11,409 nt of DNA from DASQFD01 sp035633255 (lineage in GTDB: Bacteria > Actinomycetota > Actinomycetes > Actinomycetales > Dermatophilaceae), in assembly GCA_035633255.1 (NCBI GenBank), contig DASQFD010000103.1, positions 1 through 11,409 of the forward strand, given 5' to 3'. Shown here piece after piece: positions 1-5,757 of this stretch. Below the pieces are notes generated by a model. It did not search any database. It had not been told where the DNA came from and was given only the letters and a program-made list of their open reading frames with translations. Numbering within the stretch: the stretch's first letter is position 1; the number at the start of each line of letters is the position of its first letter. The translations under genes were made by a program, and so were the position numbers.

Positions 1-122
1 TCGAGAACTACCTCACCGCCCACAACAACGACCCCAAGCCTTACGTGTGGACCGCAACCGCCGAGTCCATCCTGACCAAAGTCCAACGAGCCCGGACCAC
101 CCTCGACCAAGTAGTCAGCTGA
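1..122 (+). pseudogene. IS630-family transposase, C-terminal end (5' part outside window)
   Basis: The frame beginning at base 3 reads ENYLTAHNNDPKPYVW followed by TATAESILTKVQRARTTLDQ and stops at TGA 120-122. The pattern hN.dPkPfvWtat...Il.kv.rAr is the usual C-terminus of IS630/Tc1-like DDE transposases, which cut and paste DNA into TA dinucleotides. Only about 39 residues lie in the window; the DDE catalytic residues are upstream, so it cannot be judged whether the full gene is intact. Third codon positions here are less strictly G/C than in the flanking genes, fitting a mobile gene. The stop is followed within 20 bp by the presumed end of the element. Confidence 0.85.
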
Positions 123-140
123 TACTGAGACACACCACTA
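123..140 (+). mobile_element. Presumed right end of the IS630-type element, with TA target
   Basis: Between the transposase stop and the truncated protease lies TACTGAGACACACCAC followed by TA at 139-140 in the context CTAG. IS630-type elements duplicate TA and often sit in CTAG. The sequence resumes as good protease coding sequence at 142, so the element boundary is placed at the TA. The opposite terminal repeat is outside the window, so the inverted repeat is not verified. Confidence 0.55.
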
Positions 141-141
141 G

Positions 142-630
142 GTGCTGGTCGTCAACGGCTTCGGCGAGGAGGCCGGGTGGCGGGGGTTCCTGGCCGACAC
201 CCGGCTGCAGCGACACGGCCGGGCGGTCACGGCGGGCCTCGTCTGGGTGATCTGGGCGCTCTGGCACCTGCCGCTGTTCTGGGTCGTGTGCAGCTTCCGG
301 GACTTCGGGCCGGTCGAGGTCGTCGGGTGGCTGGTGGGCCTGCTGCTCGGCTCCGTGGTCCTCACCGAGCTCTACGTCGCCGGGGCACGGTCGGTGCTCG
401 TGGTCGCGGTGTGGCACACGGCCTACAACGTCACCACCGCGACCGAGGCGACCGCGGGGCTGGTGGCCGCGGTGTCGAGCACGGCCGTCATGGCGGCGGC
501 GGTGCTCCTCCTGCTCAGGCGGTCCGCGTGGCGAGGCCCGGACGTGCGACCGGGCGCGCCACCGGACGCGCCACCGGACCCGCGGCGGCACGCGGCGCCG
601 GACCCCCCGCGTCCGGCGGCCCCGTCCTGA
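142..630 (+). pseudogene. CPBP (CAAX/Abi) family intramembrane metalloprotease, 5'-truncated by IS insertion
   Basis: The reading frame carries all three glutamate/histidine motifs of the CPBP family (PF02517): GEEAGWRGF (EExxxR) near residues 8-16, WALWHLP (second-motif histidine) near 38-44, and WHTAYN (HxxxN) near 92-97. Hydrophobic segments surround motifs 2 and 3, and a Pro-rich tail follows. These membrane proteases cleave prenylated or bacteriocin-related substrates in other bacteria; the substrate here is unknown. Family members are usually 200-290 residues with several membrane helices before motif 1. Here motif 1 begins only about 8 residues after the IS630 end, and the codon at the junction (139-141) is a TAG stop in this frame. 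The N-terminal half is therefore missing and the gene is most likely dead, although the GTG at 142 could in principle start a 162-residue fragment. Confidence 0.85.
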
Positions 631-634
631 GGGC

Positions 635-913
635 TCAGATGCTGGAGTCCTGGATCTCCTCCGGCAGGCGCCCGGAGGACTTGGCGTAGTACTGCGCGGC
701 CTTGCGAGTGGCCAGCGTGCGCGCGACGCCGACGGCGAGGCCGGTGACGGCGGCGTACGCCAGCGCGTGGCGCAGCGGCTGCTCGGGGTTCTTGGGGTCG
801 CCCGGCTTGTCGCCCGCGGCCTTCTCCCAGACCTTGTCCGCCGCCTTGGTGGCGGCGAGGCCGGCGAGCACGGCCGAGCCGGTGCCGATGATCTTCCAGG
901 TGGCGTCGCCCAT
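635..913 (-). CDS. DUF4235 domain-containing small membrane protein
   Basis: A 92-residue protein starting MGDATWKIIGTGSAVLAG. It has a hydrophobic, Gly/Ala-rich first helix (about residues 7-24), a basic/Pro linker with KxGDPKNPEQPL, a second hydrophobic helix (about 50-66) and a polar tail. This matches the actinobacterial DUF4235 family in length and pattern (W near the N-terminus, A..tkaa.k.We.aaGd.PP..p). Its function is unknown; two membrane-spanning helices are likely. The ATG at 913 is preceded on its own strand by CGGGAG about 6 nt upstream, a good Shine-Dalgarno. It is transcribed divergently from the riboswitch operon, with 71 bp between its start and the riboswitch P1 stem. Confidence 0.85.
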   Translation of the reverse strand: MGDATWKIIGTGSAVLAGLAATKAADKVWEKAAGDKPGDPKNPEQPLRHALAYAAVTGLAVGVARTLATRKAAQYYAKSSGRLPEEIQDSSI

Positions 914-947
914 GTGTGCTCCCGAGGTCGTGGCGGTCGAGCCAACC

Positions 948-974
948 CTGCCACACCCGGCGTGGGGTTATGCT
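948..974 (+). promoter_or_regulatory. Candidate vegetative promoter of the riboswitch operon
   Basis: TATGCT at 969-974 is a good actinobacterial -10 (TAnnnT), placed so that transcription would begin about 980-984, just before the first base of the riboswitch P1 stem. A weak -35 (CTGCCA, 948-953) sits 15 bp upstream, shorter than ideal. Position and fit to the riboswitch are the main support. Confidence 0.5.
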
Positions 975-984
975 GCTCGGGCAA

Positions 985-1068
985 CGACAGGGGAGCACTC
1001 CGGCGCTGAGAGTGCGGGCGACCGCAGACCCTCGAACCTGATCCGGTTAGCACCGGCGAAGGGAGTCG
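985..1068 (+). ncRNA. TPP riboswitch (THI element)
   Basis: The conserved core of the thiamine pyrophosphate aptamer is present in order: GGGGAGC (989-995), GCGCTGAGA (1003-1011), GACCC (1027-1031), ACCTGATC (1036-1043), GTTAGCACCGGCGAAGGGA (1046-1064). A closing P1 pairs CGAC 985-988 with GTCG 1065-1068. CTGAGA and ACCTGATC are the pyrimidine-recognising and pyrophosphate-side signatures of this class. It lies 90 nt before ykoE on the same strand and should switch the importer off when TPP is abundant. Confidence 0.95.
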
Positions 1069-1084
1069 AGTTCTCAAGGTTCCG

Positions 1085-1152
1085 TCGACGCGGCCGTCGG
1101 TCGCGGGGGCGGGTTCCTTCCCCCGAGGTGTCCGCCACGGAGCCACGGGAGG
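1085..1152 (+). promoter_or_regulatory. Probable riboswitch expression platform and ykoE ribosome-binding site
   Basis: The ykoE Shine-Dalgarno is GGGAGG (1147-1152), six bases before the ATG. It can pair with CTTCCC (1117-1122) with one G-U. The same C-run (1120-1124) can instead pair with GGGGG (1105-1109) in a tight hairpin. TCGAC (1085-1089) can compete for the 3' strand of the aptamer P1 (GTCGA 1065-1069). No U-tract follows any hairpin, so control at translation initiation is more likely than termination. The pairings are read by eye and not folded. Confidence 0.4.
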
Positions 1153-1158
1153 CCGATC

Positions 1159-1806
1159 ATGACCCACACCACCGCACCTGCGCCGCCCCGACGGCGCCGG
1201 AGCATCCGCGCCGCCGAGCCGCTTCGGTCCTGGCGCACCGTCGACATCCTGACCGTCGCCTTCCTCGGCGCCGCCTTCGGCGTCGCCTACTGGGGCTGGG
1301 GGCAGGTCTACGAGGTGCCCTCACGCCTGCTGTCGGCCGGGTTCCCGCCGCTCGCCGCCATCTTCGCGGCCCCGTGGTTCCTCGCCGGGGTGGTCGGTGG
1401 GCTGGTCGTCCGCCGCCCCGGCGCCGCCTTCCTCTGCGAGGTGGTCGCCGCCCTCGTCTCCATGCTCCCCGGCACCCAGTGGGGCGTCACCACGCTCATC
1501 TCGGGTGTGCTGCAGGGGCTGGGTGCGGAGGCGGCCTTCGCGCTGACCGGGTATGCCGTGTTCGGCCTGGGCACGGCCGTGCTGGCAGGTGCCCTGTCGG
1601 CGCCGCTGGAGGCGGTCTACGAGTGGTTCACCTGGTGGGCGGACTGGACCTGGGACTGGAAGCTGGCCTACCTCCTCATCCTCACCGCGGCCGGTGCCGC
1701 CGTGGCGGGCCCGCTCGGCTGGCTGCTCACCCGCGCGCTGGCCGCGTCGGGGGCGCTGGCCGCGTTCCCCCCGGGGCAGGAGCACCGGGAGAGCCGGGCG
1801 GTCTGA
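1159..1806 (+). CDS. ykoE: ECF transporter substrate-binding (S) component, YkoE type (thiamine/HMP)
   Basis: A 215-residue integral membrane protein. After a basic N-terminus (residues 1-25) there are about six hydrophobic segments (roughly 28-48, 62-84, 88-104, 110-128, 130-150, 168-192), with the acidic/aromatic stretch YEWFTWWADWTWDWK at 154-168. Length, first segment (VDILTVAFLGAAFGVAYWGWG) and the PGTQWG motif near 104-109 fit the YkoE family, the S component of YkoEDC importers for thiamine or its pyrimidine precursor HMP. It binds substrate in the membrane and docks on the A-A-T partner encoded 7 nt downstream. The ATG has a strong SD and lies behind a TPP riboswitch, which supports the substrate assignment. 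Whether thiamine or HMP is preferred cannot be read from sequence. Confidence 0.9.
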   Translation: MTHTTAPAPPRRRRSIRAAEPLRSWRTVDILTVAFLGAAFGVAYWGWGQVYEVPSRLLSAGFPPLAAIFAAPWFLAGVVGGLVVRRPGAAFLCEVVAALVSMLPGTQWGVTTLISGVLQGLGAEAAFALTGYAVFGLGTAVLAGALSAPLEAVYEWFTWWADWTWDWKLAYLLILTAAGAAVAGPLGWLLTRALAASGALAAFPPGQEHRESRAV

Positions 1807-1813
1807 GGCGCTC

Positions 1814-4078
1814 GTGGCCGACCGGCGCGGGGAGGTCGTGGTCTCCGGCCTGACCTGGCGGCCCTACGGTCGGCGGGAGCCGGTCCTCGCCGACCTCTCG
1901 CTGCGCATCACCCCCGGGGAGCGGGTGCTGATCGCCGGGCCGAGCGGGTCGGGCAAGTCCACGCTGCTGCGGGCCGTCGCCGGGGTGCTGGAGGCGGCCG
2001 GGAGCGGCGAGCTGACCGGCACGGTCACCGTCGACGGCGGCCCGCTGGGCGAGCGGCCGGGACGGGTCGGCCTGGTCCTGCAGGAGCCCGGGGCGGGGGT
2101 GGTCGCGGCCGCCGTCGGCAGGGACGTCGCCTTCGGCCTGGAGAACGTCGCCGCTCCGCCGGCCGCCATGCCCGCCGCGGTGGCGGAGGCGCTCCGGGCG
2201 GTCGGCCTCGACGTGCCCCTCGACCGGCCCACCAGCGCGCTGTCCGGGGGGGAGACCCAGCGGCTCGCGCTCGCCGGGGCGCTCACCCTGCGACCCTCGG
2301 TGCTGCTCCTGGACGAGCCGACGGCGATGCTCGACCCGGGACACGCCGGACAGGTGCGCGACGCGGTCGCCTCCGTGACGGCGTCCGGGGGACTGACGAC
2401 CGTCGTCGTCGAGCACCTGCTGGAGCCGTGGGTCGACCTGGTGGACCGGCTCGTCGTCCTCGACCCGGACGGGCGGGTCATGGCGGACGGCCCGGTGCGG
2501 CAGGTGCTCGCCCGGGAGCGGGAGCGCCTGCTCGACCTCGGCATCTGGGTGCCGGGTGCGCCGCCGCCCCAGCCGCTCGCGGTGCCGACGGACCTGCTCG
2601 GGCGCCCGCCCGCCGGAGGCCGCTCCGTGCTCGCCACCGCCCTGGGGCTGCAGCGCTCGCTGACCACGACGGACGGCACCCGTCGGCGGGTGCTCGCGCT
2701 CGAGCTGCCCGAGCCGCTGGCGACGCGCCCCGGCCGCACGACGGCGGTGGTCGGCCCGAGCGGCTCGGGCAAGTCGACACTGCTGCTCGCGCTCGCCGGC
2801 CTGCTCGAGCCGTCGGTCGGCTCGGTGACCGTTCGGGCTCTGGCGCCGGCGCCCGACGGGGGGCACCCGGCATACCCGGGTGGGAAGCCGGTCTCGGGGC
2901 TGGGCAGCGTCGAGCTGGCCAGAACGGTCGCCTGGCTGCCGCAGTGGTCGAGCGCGACCCTGGTCGGCCGGACCGTGGCCGAGGAGGTGCTGGTGACCTC
3001 GCGCGCGGTGGGGCGGGGGCCCGGGGCCGGGGAGCGGGCGGCCCGCCTGCTCGACGTCCTGGGGCTGGGGGCGATGGCGGCGGCGGACCCCCGTGAGCTC
3101 TCCGGCGGCGAGCAGCGGCGGCTCGCGCTCGCCGCCGCGCTCGCGCACCGTCCGGAGGTGCTGCTCGCCGACGAGCCGACCGTGGGCCAGGACCGCCACA
3201 CCTGGGCGGCGGTGGCCGGGCTCGTCGAGGCGCACCGGGCCGCCGGTGGTGCCGCCGTGCTGGCCACCCACGACCCGGCCCTGGTGGCGCGGTGCGACGA
3301 GGTGCGGACCGTCGCCCGGCCGGCGCGACCCGCCGACCCGCCCGTCCCCCGCCGCCCGCTGCTCGCGCGGTGCGGCCCGCTCTCCCTCCTCGCCGCGGCG
3401 GGGCTGGCCGTGCCGGCGGGCGTGGTGGCGCCGGGGTGGCCGGTCTCGCTGGTCGTCCTCGCGGTCCAGGTGCTGCTCGCGGTGGTCGGCCTCTCCGCTC
3501 CGGGGCGCGGCGCCGCGCCGTCCGGACGCACCCGCCGGGTGGTGACCCGCCTGCTGCCCGGGCTGGTGGCGGCGCTGTCCGTCGGCTGGTCCACCTGGCT
3601 GCTCGGCACCCGGGACCTCGAGGTGGCGGCCGGGGCGGCCCTGCGCGTGCTGGTCATCGTCCTGCCCTCGGCGGTGCTGCTGCCCTTCGTCGACCCCGAC
3701 GCGCTCGGTGACCACCTCGGCCAGCGGCTGCGGCTGCCGGCCCGCCCGGTCGTGGCGGTGGCCGCCGCCCTGCAGCGCGTCCAGACGTTCGGGGAGACCT
3801 GGGCGGAGCTGGCCCGGGCCCGGCGGGTGCGCGGCCTGGGCCCGCGGCCCGGGTCACCGCGCTCGCTGCTGGCGCACGCCGGCGCGCTGACCACCGGTCT
3901 GCTCGTGCGCTCCCTGCGGCTGGCGGCGGACCTCGCCACGGCGATGGACGCCCGGGGGTTCGCGACGGCGCAGCGCCGGACGTGGTTCGCCCCGGCGCCG
4001 TGGCGCGCCGCCGACTGGGCGGTGGTGGCGGCGGGGGCGGTGCCCGCGGCCGTCGCCCTCGCCCTCGCGGTCACCTGA
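1814..4078 (+). CDS. ECF transporter energy-coupling module: fused ATPase-ATPase-EcfT (YkoD+YkoC)
   Basis: A 754-residue three-domain protein. ATPase 1 has Walker A GPSGSGKST (42-50), Q90, signature LSGGE (143-147), Walker B VLLLDE (163-168) and H201. ATPase 2 has Walker A GPSGSGKST (314-322), Q377, signature LSGGEQ (429-434), Walker B VLLADE (449-454) and H486. From about 515 there is an EcfT-like membrane domain with hydrophobic segments near 521-540, 543-560, 580-597 and 605-625. It also has the two coupling-helix motifs, ARARRVRG (667-674) and DARG (712-715), followed by a final helix to 754. It powers uptake by YkoE. In Bacillus the A-A (YkoD) and T (YkoC) parts are separate proteins; here they are one chain. 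The start is taken as GTG 1814, 7 nt after the ykoE stop; there is only a weak SD, so translational coupling is likely. Both ATPase sites look complete. Confidence 0.92.
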   Translation: MADRRGEVVVSGLTWRPYGRREPVLADLSLRITPGERVLIAGPSGSGKSTLLRAVAGVLEAAGSGELTGTVTVDGGPLGERPGRVGLVLQEPGAGVVAAAVGRDVAFGLENVAAPPAAMPAAVAEALRAVGLDVPLDRPTSALSGGETQRLALAGALTLRPSVLLLDEPTAMLDPGHAGQVRDAVASVTASGGLTTVVVEHLLEPWVDLVDRLVVLDPDGRVMADGPVRQVLARERERLLDLGIWVPGAPPPQPLAVPTDLLGRPPAGGRSVLATALGLQRSLTTTDGTRRRVLALELPEPLATRPGRTTAVVGPSGSGKSTLLLALAGLLEPSVGSVTVRALAPAPDGGHPAYPGGKPVSGLGSVELARTVAWLPQWSSATLVGRTVAEEVLVTSRAVGRGPGAGERAARLLDVLGLGAMAAADPRELSGGEQRRLALAAALAHRPEVLLADEPTVGQDRHTWAAVAGLVEAHRAAGGAAVLATHDPALVARCDEVRTVARPARPADPPVPRRPLLARCGPLSLLAAAGLAVPAGVVAPGWPVSLVVLAVQVLLAVVGLSAPGRGAAPSGRTRRVVTRLLPGLVAALSVGWSTWLLGTRDLEVAAGAALRVLVIVLPSAVLLPFVDPDALGDHLGQRLRLPARPVVAVAAALQRVQTFGETWAELARARRVRGLGPRPGSPRSLLAHAGALTTGLLVRSLRLAADLATAMDARGFATAQRRTWFAPAPWRAADWAVVAAGAVPAAVALALAVT

Positions 4079-4080
4079 CC

Positions 4081-4200
4081 GACCCGACCCGACCCGACCC
4101 GAGCCGACCCGAGCCGACCGGACCCGACCCGAGCCGACCGAACCCGACCCGACCCGACCCGACCCGACCTGACCCGACCCGGGCCGGGCCGACCCGGGCC
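4081..4200. repeat. Pentanucleotide tandem repeat, 24 phased units (GACCC/GAGCC/GACCG/GGGCC)
   Basis: Exactly 120 bp in uninterrupted 5-bp phase, beginning 2 nt after the stop of the energy-coupling gene. Fourteen units are GACCC; the rest are one- or two-base variants (GAGCC, GACCG, AACCC, GACCT, GGGCC). Four consecutive GACCC units occur at 4081-4100 and again at 4146-4165, giving GGGTC runs on the minus strand that match the G3-N2 pattern of a G-quadruplex. In one frame the array reads as a PTRPD-like pentapeptide repeat open into the next gene, but there is no credible start. Confidence 0.95.
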
Positions 4201-4233
4201 GGTCCCTGGCCGGGTCCTGCGCCGGTGGCGGGA

Positions 4234-4239
4234 CATACT
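4234..4239 (+). promoter_or_regulatory. Candidate -10 element for the MFS gene (near-leaderless)
   Basis: CATACT ends 9 bp before the ATG at 4249, and no clear Shine-Dalgarno is present. The same hexamer stands just before the sirtuin GTG. This spacing would give an mRNA with almost no leader, which is common in actinomycetes. No convincing -35 is seen. Confidence 0.35.
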
Positions 4240-4248
4240 TGGGCGGCC

Positions 4249-5481
4249 ATGTCGACGACCCCTCCCGCCTCGGTGCCCGGCCGGCAGCCGTCGCGGGAGC
4301 AGATCCCCCGGGAGATCTGGGTCCTCGTCGCCGCCGCGTTCATCATCGCGGTGGGCTTCGGCCTGATCACCCCGGTGCTGCCGCAGTTCGCCACCAGCTT
4401 CGGCGTGGGCGCCACGGCGTCGTCCGTCGTGGTCAGCGCGTTCGCGTTCTTCCGCCTGGTGTTCGCGCCCGCCGGGGGCCGGCTCATCGCCCGCCTCGGG
4501 GAGCGCCCGGTCTACCTCATCGGGCTGGTGATCGTCGCCCTCTCCACCGGGGCGACCGCGTTCGCGGACACCTACTGGCAGCTGCTCGTCTTCCGCGGCC
4601 TCGGTGGCATCGGGTCGACGATGTTCACCGTCTCCGCCGTCGCGCTGATCGTCCGCCTCGCCCCGCCGTCGATCCGGGGCCGCGTCTCCTCCACCTACGC
4701 CTCAGCCTTCCTCCTCGGTGGGATCGGTGGGCCGGTGGTCGGTGGTGCGCTCGGTGGGCTGGGGCTGCGGGTCCCCTTCCTGGTGTATGCCGTCGCCCTC
4801 CTCCTCGCCGCGGCCGTCGTCGCGGTCCTGTTGCGAGGGGCGGCGCTCCGCCCTCCCCCCGGCACGCCGGTCCTGCCCGTGATGAGCGTGCGCGACGGGC
4901 TGGCGGTGCCGGCATACCGGGCCTCGCTGGCGTCCGCCTTCGCCAACGGCTGGGCCAACTTCGGGGTCCGCAACGCGATCCTGCCGCTCTTCGCCGCCAC
5001 GGTCGTCGGCACCGCGCCCTGGGTCGCGGGCACCGCGCTCGCCGTATTCGCCGCGGGCAACGCCCTCGGCCTGACCATCTCCGGTCGCCTCTCGGACTCG
5101 GTGGGCCGGCGGCCGTTCATCCTCGGCGGCCTGGTGGTCAGCGGGGTGGCCACCGCCCTGACCGGGCTGGCCGGGTCCCTCGCCGTGCTCGTCGTGCTCT
5201 CCGTCGTGGCGGGCGTGGGGGCCGGGACGCTCAACCCCGCCCAGCAGGCGGCCCTGGCCGACGTGGTGGGACGGGACCGCAACGGTGGCCCGGCGCTGGC
5301 GGCGTTCCAGATGTCCGCCGACGCCGGGTCGATCATCGGGCCGGTCCTCGCGGGCGTGCTGGTGGACCGGGTCAGCTACGAGCTGGCCTTCGGGGTGACC
5401 GGCGCCATCACCCTGATCGCGGCGCTGCCGTGGCTGCGGACGCGCGAGACCCTGTCCTGGGCCACCTCTGCGCCGCGCTGA
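4249..5481 (+). CDS. MFS transporter (probable multidrug or sugar exporter)
   Basis: A 410-residue protein with a polar N-terminus (1-23) and about 12 hydrophobic helices, the normal size and layout for the major facilitator superfamily. Motif-A-like loops are present in both halves: GGRLIARLGERPVY after the second helix and GRLSDSVGRRPF in the second half. The segment VFRGLGGIGSTMF after helix 4 is typical, as is LNPAQQAALADVVGRDRNG in the C-terminal half. It should use the proton gradient to move a small molecule across the inner membrane; the substrate cannot be predicted. The ATG at 4249 is chosen because the open frame upstream is only pentanucleotide repeat. It lies behind the thiamine importer on the same strand, but the 170-bp gap and possible own promoter argue against a single operon. 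Confidence 0.9.
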   Translation: MSTTPPASVPGRQPSREQIPREIWVLVAAAFIIAVGFGLITPVLPQFATSFGVGATASSVVVSAFAFFRLVFAPAGGRLIARLGERPVYLIGLVIVALSTGATAFADTYWQLLVFRGLGGIGSTMFTVSAVALIVRLAPPSIRGRVSSTYASAFLLGGIGGPVVGGALGGLGLRVPFLVYAVALLLAAAVVAVLLRGAALRPPPGTPVLPVMSVRDGLAVPAYRASLASAFANGWANFGVRNAILPLFAATVVGTAPWVAGTALAVFAAGNALGLTISGRLSDSVGRRPFILGGLVVSGVATALTGLAGSLAVLVVLSVVAGVGAGTLNPAQQAALADVVGRDRNGGPALAAFQMSADAGSIIGPVLAGVLVDRVSYELAFGVTGAITLIAALPWLRTRETLSWATSAPR

Positions 5482-5568
5482 ACCCCTGCGCGACCCCCTC
5501 CCGGCCCCTCCCGGACCCTTCCGGCCCCTCGCGCACCCTTCCCGGACCCTTCCGGGCCACCTGGGCAC

Positions 5569-5628
5569 TCGACTTCGCAGGACACGCCGACGGGTGGCGA
5601 CCCCACTCGGCGTGTCCTGCGAACTCGA
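5569..5628. repeat. Long near-perfect inverted repeat (22-bp arms)
   Basis: Left arm 5569-5590 (TCGACTTCGCAGGACACGCCGA) pairs with right arm 5607-5628 with one mismatch out of 22. The 16-nt loop itself holds a further GGGT/ACCC pairing (5592-5595 with 5600-5603) around a GGCG tetraloop, so the whole 60 bp can fold as one cruciform or RNA hairpin. No T-run follows, so it is not a textbook intrinsic terminator. It may be a bidirectional terminator, a dispersed REP/REPIN-like element, or a protein-binding site. Confidence 0.9.
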
Positions 5629-5696
5629 TCCAGATCCCGACCAGGTCCAGACCCCCAGCTCGGCTTCCCAGGCGGGGACCCGGTCACGGCTTGGGG

Positions 5697-5722
5697 GGAA
5701 CGGCACCGCGCACCCGGGCGTT
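5697..5722 (+). promoter_or_regulatory. Candidate ECF-sigma (SigE-type) promoter for DUF5701-sirtuin
   Basis: GGAAC (5697-5701) and CGTT (5719-5722, followed by G) are separated by exactly 17 bp. This matches the GGAAC-N16-18-CGTT pattern recognised by SigE/SigH-type extracytoplasmic-function sigma factors in actinomycetes. Transcription would start near 5729, about 30 nt before the ATG at 5758. In G+C-rich DNA such short motifs can occur by chance. Confidence 0.4.
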
Positions 5723-5748
5723 GCACCACGGCCACCCACCACCGCCCC

Positions 5749-5753
5749 GGAGG
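5749..5753 (+). promoter_or_regulatory. Shine-Dalgarno of the DUF5701 gene
   Basis: GGAGG lies 4 nt before the ATG at 5758. The spacing is slightly short, but it is the only strong ribosome-binding site nearby and it fixes this start. Confidence 0.7.
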
Positions 5754-5757
5754 TCAG

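Larger units (their letters stand above)
5482..5757. other. Intergenic region with C-rich repeats, a long hairpin and a possible promoter
   Basis: This 276-bp gap contains no convincing gene. The first 75 bp are degenerate repeats of CCC(T)TCCCGG type, including a short hairpin CCCGGA-CCCT-TCCGGG (5541-5556) that might help terminate the MFS transcript, although no T-tract follows. Then comes the long inverted repeat at 5569-5628, and near the 3' side an ECF-sigma-like promoter, both listed separately. Confidence 0.6.

Noticed and set aside
115..1167. 350-codon open frame on the minus strand
   Set aside because: It overlaps the CPBP, DUF4235 and riboswitch features and encodes Arg/Pro/Ala-rich sequence without any family pattern: a G+C-driven shadow.
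1727..4236. Very long minus-strand open frames opposite the importer genes
   Set aside because: They are antisense shadows of a gene with complete ABC ATPase motifs; the translations are low-complexity R/G/A/S/P with no conserved motif.
3982..4248. N-terminal extension of the MFS protein through the pentanucleotide array (PTRPD-like peptide repeat)
   Set aside because: The only upstream start lies inside the energy-coupling gene in another frame, and the extension is simply the 5-bp repeat translated. The protein from 4249 already has a full 12-helix MFS layout.
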